Source of the DNA: Aliikangiella marina
Lineage (GTDB): Bacteria > Pseudomonadota > Gammaproteobacteria > Enterobacterales > Kangiellaceae
Direction: 5' to 3'
Assembly: GCF_007004765.1 (NCBI RefSeq)
Contig: NZ_VIKR01000004.1
Location: forward strand, 124,001-188,000
DNA: 64,000 nt
The position numbers were made by a program, and so were the translations under genes. The notes beneath the pieces are model-generated. The model did no database searches, was not told the origin of the DNA, and was given only the letters and a program-made list of their open reading frames with translations. Shown piece by piece: positions 8,527-16,368 of this stretch (position 1 is its first letter; each line of letters begins with the position of its first letter).

Positions 8527-9900
8527 TCATTGATAATTAATTAGCACCGCTACCACCAGACTAACCGCACTGAGACTCAACAGTTTTAAGATTAATGGAC
8601 CTATAAATTTAAGCCAACGACTGTAAGGAATACCGCACATACCGAGAATACCCATTAATACTGGATTGGTAGGGACTATCATATTCATTAGCCCATCACC
8701 CATCTGATAAGCGAGCACTGCAACCTGGCGTGAAACACCAACGATATCTGCGATGGGTGCCATCAATGGCATCGTGACATAAGCTTGGCCAGAACCTGAA
8801 GGAATAAAAAAGTTTAAAACACTCTGAATGAGCAACATTCCTACCGCAGCAAGTTCTGCGCCCGCATAGGTTAAAGGCTGTGATAGCGCATTAACAATGG
8901 TATGCAAAACCTGGGCGTCCGAGAGTATTAGTTCAATACTTCGAGCAAAGCCAATCAAAATTGCAGTCCCCGTCAATTCTGATGCACCTTCAATAAATTT
9001 TTTTGCGGCATCATCTAAAGTGATGCCTGACACGAAAACTACAACGAGTGTCAAACCTAAAAATATCGCACCCAATTCTTTAAAGTACCAGCCGTACTTT
9101 GCAATTCCCCAAACAATCCCAACAAGCGTTATCAATGTCGCCCATAAAACAATTTTGCGACGAGCGTTTAGTTCGGGATGACCTTCAACCGTTGGCGGCT
9201 GAGCTTCTGCCACATCATAAACCAAACTATTTTGCGGATTTTCTAAAACCTTGCTCGAATATCCCCAAAGATGATGAAAGCCAACGGCCATGAACGGCAC
9301 AAACAGCGCCAACCGATACTCCCAACCGGACGCTAACTCTACCCCGGCAACACCCTGAGCGACGAGCACGGTAAAAGGGTTAATCGCAGCAACCCCATAT
9401 CCCATTCCGTAACCGACGACCATAGTGGCAACAGCTGCCACCGTATCCATCTTTAAGGAGACACAAATTGTGATTAAGATAAGCACCAACGGGATGTATT
9501 CTTCTGCCATTCCAATCGATGCTGATCCGGCCATAAACGATAACATCACCATAAAAAGCAACATCGCAGGCCGATGAGAAAATTTATCTAAGACTTTGCC
9601 TAAAATTGCGTCGATAGCGCCCGTTGAACGAATAACCGCGAGCGCTCCACCGATTAAAAAGAGAAAAAAGATTATCCCCTGAGCTTCGCCGAGCGCTCTT
9701 GGTATCACCGTAAAAACCGACCATAAAGGAAGTGGGTCAACATTTTCTAATTGTTGATAGGTGCCCGGAATGACAACTTGGTGCCCATCTTTTGTCGCCA
9801 TTTCGAAAGTCCCTGCCGGCACTAAAAAGGTCGCTAGGTAAGCTAAAAGAACCATGCCGAATAACAGTACAAGCGTGTGTGGAACTTTAATTGAACTCAT
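8527..9900 (-). CDS. YfcC/DcuC-family membrane carrier
   Basis: The 457-residue protein is polytopic, with about ten or more hydrophobic helices, and shows the YfcC/C4-dicarboxylate anaerobic carrier pattern. The N-terminus is KVPHTLVLLFGMVLLAYLA followed by VPAGTFE. Further in are FLFLIGGALAVIRSTGAID, GMAEEYIPL, NPFTVLVAQGVAGV and a late SGSGQAYVTMPLMAPI..GVSRQVAVLAYQMGDGL. Members move organic acids or basic amino acids across the inner membrane; E. coli YfcC is only a predicted antiporter, so the substrate is unknown. No metabolic partner is adjacent. A pyruvate/acetate or arginine-type substrate cannot be excluded. Confidence 0.85.
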   Translation of the reverse strand: MSSIKVPHTLVLLFGMVLLAYLATFLVPAGTFEMATKDGHQVVIPGTYQQLENVDPLPLWSVFTVIPRALGEAQGIIFFLFLIGGALAVIRSTGAIDAILGKVLDKFSHRPAMLLFMVMLSFMAGSASIGMAEEYIPLVLILITICVSLKMDTVAAVATMVVGYGMGYGVAAINPFTVLVAQGVAGVELASGWEYRLALFVPFMAVGFHHLWGYSSKVLENPQNSLVYDVAEAQPPTVEGHPELNARRKIVLWATLITLVGIVWGIAKYGWYFKELGAIFLGLTLVVVFVSGITLDDAAKKFIEGASELTGTAILIGFARSIELILSDAQVLHTIVNALSQPLTYAGAELAAVGMLLIQSVLNFFIPSGSGQAYVTMPLMAPIADIVGVSRQVAVLAYQMGDGLMNMIVPTNPVLMGILGMCGIPYSRWLKFIGPLILKLLSLSAVSLVVAVLINYQ

Positions 9901-10188
9901 TACGCAATATTCTCCCTATTTGCTGGCAAACGATATTAGATTGAATATACCAATAAGGTTAGCTCGCCAGATCTAATTATTATTTTCTGTGATCGGTTTT
10001 TGTTGCTGTTGTGCGTGACCGATTATAAAGACCTGGTATTGAAAATAGCAAAACTAAGCAAATTGTTAAGTTTTCACAAAAAACAATCCTTATTACCTCT
10101 AAGGTAATTTCTTCCTATTTTTTAAGAACTTAGAATCGATCAAACGCTTGTTCACTGCAAGTTTTGGTGAGATCTATTGATTTTTCAT
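9901..10188. other. Intergenic DNA between divergent carrier and RND genes
   Basis: AT-rich DNA with no open frame worth calling. It presumably holds the minus-strand promoter of the YfcC-type gene. The plus-strand promoter/operator of the RND operon starts at its right end. Confidence 0.5.
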
Positions 10189-10231
10189 TTGCATACATAC
10201 TAGTTGGTATGTATATTACATACCAACTGGT
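10189..10231 (+). promoter_or_regulatory. RND operon promoter overlapped by a TetR-type operator
   Basis: A sigma-70-like promoter is visible: TTGCAT at 10189-10194, exactly 17 bases, then TATATT at 10212-10217. Lying over it is a perfect 12-base inverted repeat, AGTTGGTATGTA (10202-10213) and TACATACCAACT (10217-10228), with a 3-base centre. A second dyad, ATACATAC (10193-10200) with GTATGTAT (10207-10214), overlaps it, so three copies of the GTATGTA half-site tile the promoter. This is what a TetR repressor operator should look like, and a TetR gene lies 3.3 kb downstream after the two structural genes. Confidence 0.75.
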
Positions 10232-10294
10232 CGGAATAATCTTGATTTATCACTTACACAACACTTACTACCGAATTATCAGAGAGGAATTAAC

Positions 10295-12634
10295 ATGTCC
10301 GCGATACTAGCGAATTACATCATTCGTTTCCGCTGGCTTCTACTTGTCATTGGCATTGTGTCAATCGGTTTAGCTGGTCTAGGCGCAACCAAACTTGGTT
10401 TTACTACCGATTACAGAGTCTTTTTCGATAAAGGGAATGAACAGCTAGAGGCTTATGAGAGTTTACAAAACACCTACGAAAAGTCAGACAATGTGTTGTT
10501 TGTCATTAAACCTAAAAATGACCAAGATGTATTCACTGAAGATACCTTGCGAGCCATTCAATGGTTGACGACTGAAGCATGGCAAACGCCCTTCTCCACT
10601 CGAGTTGACTCGATTAGCAACTATCAGCACACTCGTGCAGAAGAAGATGATTTAATTGTCGCGGACTTAGCCGGTGACGAACTAGCCTTAACCCCCAGCT
10701 CAATCGAGTACATCAAGTCAGTTTCTCTTGATGAACCGCTATTGGTTCATCGGCTAGTCTCTCCGACAGGCCATGTCGCAGCCGTTAATGTCACCGTTAA
10801 ATTGCCAGGCAAGGCCCTCGATGAGAATTCAAAAGTCGCTCAATTTTCTGCCAACTTAAAGCAAGAGTTGCAACAGAAATACCCCCATCTTGAAGTTTAT
10901 ATGACTGGTTTTGTGATGCTCAATCAAGCATTCCAAGATGCCTCTCAAAAAGATATGGGAACAATCGTTCCGCTCATGTTTTTAGTCGTGTTGGTTACTC
11001 TTGGTATTTTACTGAGAAGCATAACCGCGACTTTTGCAACGCTGGTGATGATTTTAGCCTCAATTATTACGGCTATGGGGTTAACTGGCTGGTTGGGCAT
11101 TAAATTGACGCCGCCTTCTAGCTCTGCGCCAACCATAATACTCACAATGGCGGTGGCCGATGCTGTCCATGTATTGGTAACATTTTTACAGCACTACCAT
11201 CGAGGGATGAATAAATTCGACGCAATGCAAGAAAGCTTGCGCATTAACCTGCAGCCTATCTTTTTGACAAGTGTGACTACGGTAATCGGATTCTTAACCA
11301 TGAATTTTAGCGAAGTCCCGCCATTTCATGATCTCGGTAATATCGTCGCTATTGGCGTTACTGCAGCGTTTATCTTCTCTGTTACTTTGTTGCCAGCGCT
11401 AATACTAGCGCTTCCAGTTAAACAAAAATTAATCGTAGCAGATAAGTCAAACTCAATGGATGCCATTGCCAACTTCGTGATTGGAAACCGGAAAAAGCTT
11501 TTATGGGGAATGACTATTTTTGCAATAGTCTCTGTTGCATTCTTACCGCGAAATGAATTGAATGATGAATGGGTTCAGTACTTTGATGAAAGTGTTGATT
11601 TTAGAAATGACACTGACTTTGTCTTGGAAAACCTTACTGGCCTTTATACCCTGGAGTTTTCAATAAAAGCTGGAGAAGAAGGATCCGTGAGCGATCCTAA
11701 ATTTCTGAAAACAGTAGAAGACTTCACCCAAATGGCTGAAGCACTGCCTGAAGTAATCCACGTCAACACATTTACCGATACTATGTCGCGCTTAAATAAG
11801 AATATGCATAGTGATGATGCAAGTTTTTATCGCTTACCACAAGAGAGAGAACTTGCCGCCCAGTATCTCCTACTCTACGAAATGTCGCTACCTTACGGAC
11901 TCGATTTAAACAATCAAATTAACGTAAAAAAATCAGCGACTCGAGTGATCGTAACGGCCAAAAATTTATCAACCAAAGAGACAATTGCCTTAGAGAACAA
12001 ATTAGGCGCTTGGTTAGTTATTAATGGTCAAGGATTTGAGTTTGATGTGGCAAGTCCTTCTTTGATGTTTGCTCACATCGGCGAAAGAAATATCGTTTCA
12101 ATGCTCGGGGGGACCGCAATCGCGTTGGTACTCATCTCGTTGTTACTTACAGTGGCGCTTCGCTCAAAAAGAATGGGCCTCGTTTCACTGGTGCCTAATT
12201 TAGTACCCGCTTTTGTCGCTTTCGGCATCTGGGGAATTTTCGTTGCCCAAGTCGGTATGTCGTTGGCAATGGTAGCAGGAATGACCTTGGGAATCGTGGT
12301 CGATGATACGGTTCACTTCCTCAGTAAATACCTGCGAGCTCGAGAGGAAAAAGGCTTATCGGTTGAAGCCGCAATTCGTTATGCGTTTGCCAACGTCGGC
12401 CGCGCACTGGTCACGACTACACTCGTATTAGTCGCAGGGTTTAGCGTGATGTCATTTTCTACCTTTAGCTTGAACTCAGATATGGGTGTCATGACAGCCT
12501 TAACGATTTCAATCGCTTTAATTATCGACTTTCTACTATTACCCGCTTTATTAATGACTTATGAAAAGGAGAAGCAAGATGAACAAGTTTCTACTCGCAT
12601 CAATCGCGACAGCGACGCTAGTCTTGTCGGCTAA
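10295..12634 (+). CDS. RND superfamily exporter, MMPL type
   Basis: The 779-residue membrane protein has the two-half RND layout without the large drug-pump docking domains. TM1 is followed by a periplasmic domain (TTDYRVFFDKGNEQLEAYE), then helices with GTIVPLMFLVVLVTLGILL and a sterol-sensing-like bundle. The second half repeats this pattern (LLLTVALRSKRMGLVSLVPNLVP, then MTLGIVVDDTVHFLSKY). The Asp pair in GIVVDDTVHF and the counterpart MAVADAVHVLV are the usual proton-relay positions. Such HAE3/MMPL exporters are proton-driven and often handle lipids or hydrophobic molecules. The 3' end overlaps the LolA-like gene by 56 bases, so the two are translationally coupled. A strong Shine-Dalgarno sequence (AGAGAGGAA) precedes the ATG. 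Confidence 0.9.
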   Translation: MSAILANYIIRFRWLLLVIGIVSIGLAGLGATKLGFTTDYRVFFDKGNEQLEAYESLQNTYEKSDNVLFVIKPKNDQDVFTEDTLRAIQWLTTEAWQTPFSTRVDSISNYQHTRAEEDDLIVADLAGDELALTPSSIEYIKSVSLDEPLLVHRLVSPTGHVAAVNVTVKLPGKALDENSKVAQFSANLKQELQQKYPHLEVYMTGFVMLNQAFQDASQKDMGTIVPLMFLVVLVTLGILLRSITATFATLVMILASIITAMGLTGWLGIKLTPPSSSAPTIILTMAVADAVHVLVTFLQHYHRGMNKFDAMQESLRINLQPIFLTSVTTVIGFLTMNFSEVPPFHDLGNIVAIGVTAAFIFSVTLLPALILALPVKQKLIVADKSNSMDAIANFVIGNRKKLLWGMTIFAIVSVAFLPRNELNDEWVQYFDESVDFRNDTDFVLENLTGLYTLEFSIKAGEEGSVSDPKFLKTVEDFTQMAEALPEVIHVNTFTDTMSRLNKNMHSDDASFYRLPQERELAAQYLLLYEMSLPYGLDLNNQINVKKSATRVIVTAKNLSTKETIALENKLGAWLVINGQGFEFDVASPSLMFAHIGERNIVSMLGGTAIALVLISLLLTVALRSKRMGLVSLVPNLVPAFVAFGIWGIFVAQVGMSLAMVAGMTLGIVVDDTVHFLSKYLRAREEKGLSVEAAIRYAFANVGRALVTTTLVLVAGFSVMSFSTFSLNSDMGVMTALTISIALIIDFLLLPALLMTYEKEKQDEQVSTRINRDSDASLVG

Positions 12635-13373
12635 CATCGATGCCCAAACAGCGCAAGAAAAAGGGTTAGCGATCGCTAAAGAAGCCGATAGGCGTGACTT
12701 AGGGTGGCAGGATTCAACGGCTGATATGTTAATGGTTTTATCCAACAAACAAGGAGAAACCAGCGAGCGTAAAATCAGAATTAAAAGTAAAGAAGTTGCT
12801 GGCGAGGATAATGGCGACAAAAGTTTAACCATTTTTGATAGCCCAAAAGACGTCAAGGGAACTGCATTTTTATCCTATTCTCGAATCATTACTCCCGATG
12901 ATCAATGGCTCTATTTACCAGCACTTAAGCGAGTCAAACGCATTTCTTCATCGAACAAGTCTGGTCCATTTATGGGAAGCGAATTTGCATTTGAAGATCT
13001 CAGTTCGTTTGAAGTTGGCAAATACTCCTACAAGTATTTGCGTGATGAAGAATTCAATGGAGAATCAACGTTTGTAATAGAGTACTATCCAAATTATAAG
13101 CACTCTGGGTATAAGCGCTTGATTTCCTGGATTGATCAGAAAGAATATCGAGTACTAAAAACCGAGTTTTATGATCGTAAGAATCAATTACTTAAAACTT
13201 TAGAGTATCAAGATTATCAACAATATCTTGATCAGTATTGGCGGTCACATAAGATGCTAATGGTCAATCATCAATCCGAAAAAACCACTGATTTAATCTG
13301 GAGTAATTACCAATTTAAAGTTGGGCTCGATGATTCTAGTTTTAATCGAAATAGCCTTAAAAGGTCTCGATAA
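12579..13373 (+). CDS. Outer membrane lipoprotein-sorting protein (LolA-like)
   Basis: The 264-residue exported protein (signal peptide ending near NIDA-QT) has the pattern of the LolA-like outer-membrane lipoprotein-sorting family: SDMLMVL-like start, KSLTIFDSPKDVKGTAFLSY, DDQWLYLPALKRVKRISS, GPFMGSEFAFEDLS, and a late WSNYQFKVGLDDSSFN. Proteins of this family accompany RND/MMPL exporters and are thought to carry a lipid or lipoprotein in the periplasm. AAAGGAG lies seven bases before this ATG, inside the end of the RND gene; an upstream in-frame ATG at 12561 overlaps that Shine-Dalgarno sequence and is rejected. Confidence 0.88.
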   Translation: MNKFLLASIATATLVLSANIDAQTAQEKGLAIAKEADRRDLGWQDSTADMLMVLSNKQGETSERKIRIKSKEVAGEDNGDKSLTIFDSPKDVKGTAFLSYSRIITPDDQWLYLPALKRVKRISSSNKSGPFMGSEFAFEDLSSFEVGKYSYKYLRDEEFNGESTFVIEYYPNYKHSGYKRLISWIDQKEYRVLKTEFYDRKNQLLKTLEYQDYQQYLDQYWRSHKMLMVNHQSEKTTDLIWSNYQFKVGLDDSSFNRNSLKRSR

Positions 13374-13390
13374 CACTCTTGTCTGCAGGT

Positions 13391-13468
13391 ACCAGCTCGT
13401 GTCTAATTCCGATCTAACCAACTATTCGATAGCAATACAATGTTGGATGTGCACGAGCTGGTGTTTTT
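13391..13468 (+). terminator. Long stem-loop terminator after the RND operon
   Basis: ACCAGCTCGTG at 13391-13401 pairs perfectly with CACGAGCTGGT at 13452-13462, followed by GTTTTTG. The 50-base loop can form a smaller internal stem (CCAAC with GTTGG). It lies between the LolA-like gene and the TetR gene. Confidence 0.65.
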
Positions 13469-13567
13469 GAATCACTAGGCCTATTCCAAATCAAAACTAA
13501 TTAACCTACAATGAAAGAGTACACTAGTGCATAGTAGTTGATATCGATAGCATTATGAGAAGTTCCG

Positions 13568-14182
13568 ATGGTCCGTAAGAAAAACCCACAACAAACTCGT
13601 CAACAAATCCTTGAGGTTACTGCCGATTTGATCCATCGACATGGATACAAAGGGCTTCGTGTTGATGAAGTGGTGGAAAAAACCGGACTGACTAAAGGGG
13701 CAATCTACCATCATTTTCCCAATAAACAAGCACTCGGATATGCCGTTGTGGACGAGTTATTTCATAAACAGTTTATTGATCACTTAAACCAACTTGTTGA
13801 AACGGGTGGTGAGCCACTCGAAATTATTGCACAATCCTTTAATCCGACTGAAACGATGTGTGAGGCAGACTTAGAGGTTGGTTGTCCTTTAACTAATTTA
13901 GGACAAGAGATGTCTTATGAAGATGAAGGGTTCAGAGTTCGTATTAATAGTATCTTTGATAATTGGAGCAATATGATAGCGGGCTTAATCAAACAAGGAA
14001 TTGAGGATGGCTCCATTAAACCCACCACCGATCCCGTTAAAACATCCCGCTTTTTGGTAAGCTCATTTCAAGGAATTCAATGTAATTCGAAATGCACTCA
14101 AGATGTAGAGCGATTCAAAGACAATGTTGAGTTTCTCGAATCAGTCATTCAAGGCCTAGCGATGGAGTCAGCCACCGCTTAA
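13568..14182 (+). CDS. TetR/AcrR family transcriptional regulator
   Basis: The 204-residue protein begins with a classic TetR helix-turn-helix: TRQQILEVTADLIHRHGYKGLRV, then VVEKTGLTKGAIYHHFPNKQALGYAVV. The ligand domain contains GCPLTNLGQEMS, the pattern of a TetR subgroup whose members often respond to reactive or hydrophobic compounds; the Cys there is residue 106. The residue number matches the redox-active Cys106 of NemR, but that may be coincidence. It probably represses the RND/LolA-like operon through the tiled dyads at 10193-10228. No copy of that dyad is obvious directly before this gene. Confidence 0.9.
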   Translation: MVRKKNPQQTRQQILEVTADLIHRHGYKGLRVDEVVEKTGLTKGAIYHHFPNKQALGYAVVDELFHKQFIDHLNQLVETGGEPLEIIAQSFNPTETMCEADLEVGCPLTNLGQEMSYEDEGFRVRINSIFDNWSNMIAGLIKQGIEDGSIKPTTDPVKTSRFLVSSFQGIQCNSKCTQDVERFKDNVEFLESVIQGLAMESATA

Positions 14183-14188
14183 TGAGTG

Positions 14189-14695
14189 TCATTTTTTCGC
14201 GTTTTTTTTGGCCAACAAATCATTCAGCTTGTTGACAAATTTCTCAGGCTTGTCAGGAGAAACCATAAAAATCTTTTCGCTCGTTTTAATCACAACGACA
14301 TTTTGACTATCGGTAACAAAAGCGCGAAAACTACCATAGCGGTCATTACGAAAATAGCCATAAAACCCAAATAGCCCCCCATTGCCGAACATACGTAACG
14401 AACGCTTCATCGCCGTTTGATCAAACTCGACACTCTCGATTTCATCGAGCGGAATAATAAAATCGAAGACCAATCGCTTGATGGTTAGTTCGCGACTATC
14501 CAGTTGGTAACCAGTCACTCGATACCAAAAACATGCAAGCAGTATCGCTATAGGAATCATTAAAGAGATAGCTGCAAGTGAAAACAACGCAACAGGAATC
14601 AACACCAGTAATACGATGGGTAACGCAACCATCAACAGACTGGAAAATAGCGTGATTAATAGCGTAGCTCGCCCAAAAGGTGCTTGATAATGCAT
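14189..14695 (-). CDS. PH domain-containing membrane protein
   Basis: The 168-residue protein has two adjacent N-terminal hydrophobic helices (ATLLITLFSSLLMVALPIVL and AAISLMIPIAILLACFWY), then a bacterial PH fold. The PH part reads GYQLDSRELTIKRLVFDFIIPLDEIESVE followed by SLRMFGNGGLFGFYGYF and FVTDSQNVVVIKTSEKIFMVSPDKPEKFV, which matches bPH-type domains. It is an inner-membrane protein with a cytoplasmic or periplasmic PH domain and unknown role. It converges on the TetR gene with only six bases between stops. Confidence 0.85.
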   Translation of the reverse strand: MHYQAPFGRATLLITLFSSLLMVALPIVLLVLIPVALFSLAAISLMIPIAILLACFWYRVTGYQLDSRELTIKRLVFDFIIPLDEIESVEFDQTAMKRSLRMFGNGGLFGFYGYFRNDRYGSFRAFVTDSQNVVVIKTSEKIFMVSPDKPEKFVNKLNDLLAKKNAKK

Positions 14696-14989
14696 TGTGT
14701 TTCCCCCTCTTTTCTTCGATCATCGAGTAGCCAACGTTAAGCGCGGATAATTATTCCACATAAAAGCTAGCTTTTTCGTATTATATGCTGCTCGGACTTC
14801 AAGAAATAATATGATGGAAAACGCGCTGATTCTGTAGCCGCTAAAACACAATTTGACGGAAATAAATCTCTCAAAGTGATTTCAATAGTAACTTCAATGA
14901 TACGATTAACTAACGATTCGAAATCTCGATTGTCTAGTTGAGGTCTAAAACCGCTTCGGTTTACGGCAGGGCTAGGTTTATGACGGCGA

Positions 14990-15043
14990 GTTTAAGGTAG
15001 ATAGGGTTTAAGGTAGATAAGATTTAAGGTAGCTTGGGTTTAA
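14990..15043. repeat. Three-copy 16-bp tandem repeat
   Basis: Units at 14990-15005, 15006-15021 and 15022-15037 share the core TTTAAGGTAG, with a partial fourth at 15038. On the minus strand each unit contains the in-frame-capable stop TAA, and the stop codon of the 87-residue gene lies inside unit three. It is therefore a short array at the 3' end of that gene. The rest of 14696-14989 has no element I can support. Confidence 0.85.
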
Positions 15044-15287
15044 CAGCGGGGTCGGTTGATGCTGCCGCTACAACATCTCTAAAATCGACCTTAGCCGACT
15101 TAACAAGGCTTCTTACTCGATGAACACTACCTTTGGCTAATATTAAAATACTCTCTTGGGTACTGTCTAAGTCAGCCGCTGAGTTCCAGACATCATTGAG
15201 ATGAATTTTCGCAAGCAGGTTAATGACTAGGTCATGTTCACTGTCTTTGAACTCTTCAATGACTTTCTGCTTGATCCATTTATTCAC
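15024..15287 (-). CDS. Small conserved-looking cytoplasmic protein, function unknown
   Basis: The 87-residue frame starts at an ATG at 15287. It has no signal peptide or membrane helix. The visible pattern is an acidic, helical N-terminus (MNKWIKQKVIEEFK), then LLAKIHLNDVWNSAADLDSTQESILILAKG and LVKSAKVDFRDVVAAAS. The regular hydrophobic spacing and normal codon use suggest a real gene. The last residues (KPKLP) are encoded in the tandem repeat. I do not recognise the family. Confidence 0.6.
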   Translation of the reverse strand: MNKWIKQKVIEEFKDSEHDLVINLLAKIHLNDVWNSAADLDSTQESILILAKGSVHRVRSLVKSAKVDFRDVVAAASTDPAVKPKLP

Positions 15288-15412
15288 TTGATGATTCTCT
15301 CATTCACTAAAACTTAATTTTCTCACATACTCCAACCGAACAGTGACTTTAGTTACTGCAAGATAACCAGTGACTACTTAAAGCACTTAAAACCCGATGC
15401 AGCCAATTTGAC

Positions 15413-16324
15413 TCATTTTTGATCAAGTAGGTGATTATAAAGTTGATTTTTCTTCTCACCAAAAAACTCAGCCGCTATTTTTGCAGCCTGTTTTCCCGGT
15501 AAATAATCAGTTAATAACTCAGCCAGCTTAATTGCCTCCGGTGAAATGCACAGCTTGTTTTTTTCAGCGCCTTTCACCATAACCACAAACTCACCCTTTG
15601 ACTGGTTGGCATCCACATCCAAACGCGTTATCAAGTCCGATAAACTAGCGTCTAATAGAGTCTCAAAGGTTTTAGTTAACTCGCGGGCAATAACGACTCT
15701 CCGCTCCGGACCAAACACTTTAGCCATATCAGCCAAACTGGCTTTGATACGATGTGAAGACTCATAAAATATTAAGGTCGCAGTTTCTTCTTTTAATCGC
15801 TCAAGTGTCAATTGTCTCGCCTTAGGCTTTGCCGCCAAAAACCCTTCAAAAATAAATCTATCGCTGGGTAACCCCGCTACCGACAGTGCCGCTATCAGCG
15901 CGCAGGGCCCGGGGATGGGGATCACTTTTATCGATTCTGCTCTGAGACGAGCGACTAAAGGGTAGCCAGGGTCGCTGATCAGCGGTGTGCCTGCATCGGA
16001 TACGAGTGCAATCGACTCACCTGATTTTAGCTGATGAACTATTGAATCGAGTTTTTGTCTCTCATTATGATCGTGTAATGAAAAGCATGGCGTATCTACT
16101 CCAATATGCGATAATAACTGGCGCGTACGACGAGTATCTTCAGCTGCGATCTTTGAGACTTTAGCCAATGTTTGTCTCATGCGATCGCTGATATCATCAA
16201 GATTACCGATTGGGGTGGCAACAACATATAAACAGCCATATCCAGAATTGTCGGTATTTTGCTCGAATTCTTTGAGCGTTTTTTCTGAAGTTCGCAGCTG
16301 CTTGTCCTTAGAAGGTACGTTCAT
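15413..16324 (-). CDS. rsmI: 16S rRNA (cytidine1402-2'-O)-methyltransferase RsmI
   Basis: The product is a tetrapyrrole-methylase-fold enzyme that uses SAM to methylate the ribose of C1402 in 16S rRNA. Hallmarks are LYVVATPIGNLDDISDRM, AAEDTRRTRQLLSHIG, ALVSDAGTPLISDPGYPLV, IPIPGPCALIAALSVAGLP and FEGFLAAKPKARQ, all in family order. It is divergent from lpoA, the standard gammaproteobacterial arrangement. The family start is close to GYGCLYVVATP, so about 25 extra N-terminal residues are present. I chose the ATG at 16324 (303 residues); a GTG at 16351 gives 312 residues. Neither has a clear Shine-Dalgarno sequence. Confidence 0.93.
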   Translation of the reverse strand: MNVPSKDKQLRTSEKTLKEFEQNTDNSGYGCLYVVATPIGNLDDISDRMRQTLAKVSKIAAEDTRRTRQLLSHIGVDTPCFSLHDHNERQKLDSIVHQLKSGESIALVSDAGTPLISDPGYPLVARLRAESIKVIPIPGPCALIAALSVAGLPSDRFIFEGFLAAKPKARQLTLERLKEETATLIFYESSHRIKASLADMAKVFGPERRVVIARELTKTFETLLDASLSDLITRLDVDANQSKGEFVVMVKGAEKNKLCISPEAIKLAELLTDYLPGKQAAKIAAEFFGEKKNQLYNHLLDQK

Positions 16325-16368
16325 AAGTTGATTTTGCCATTGGTATAACACTGGAGTTGTTAGGGATC

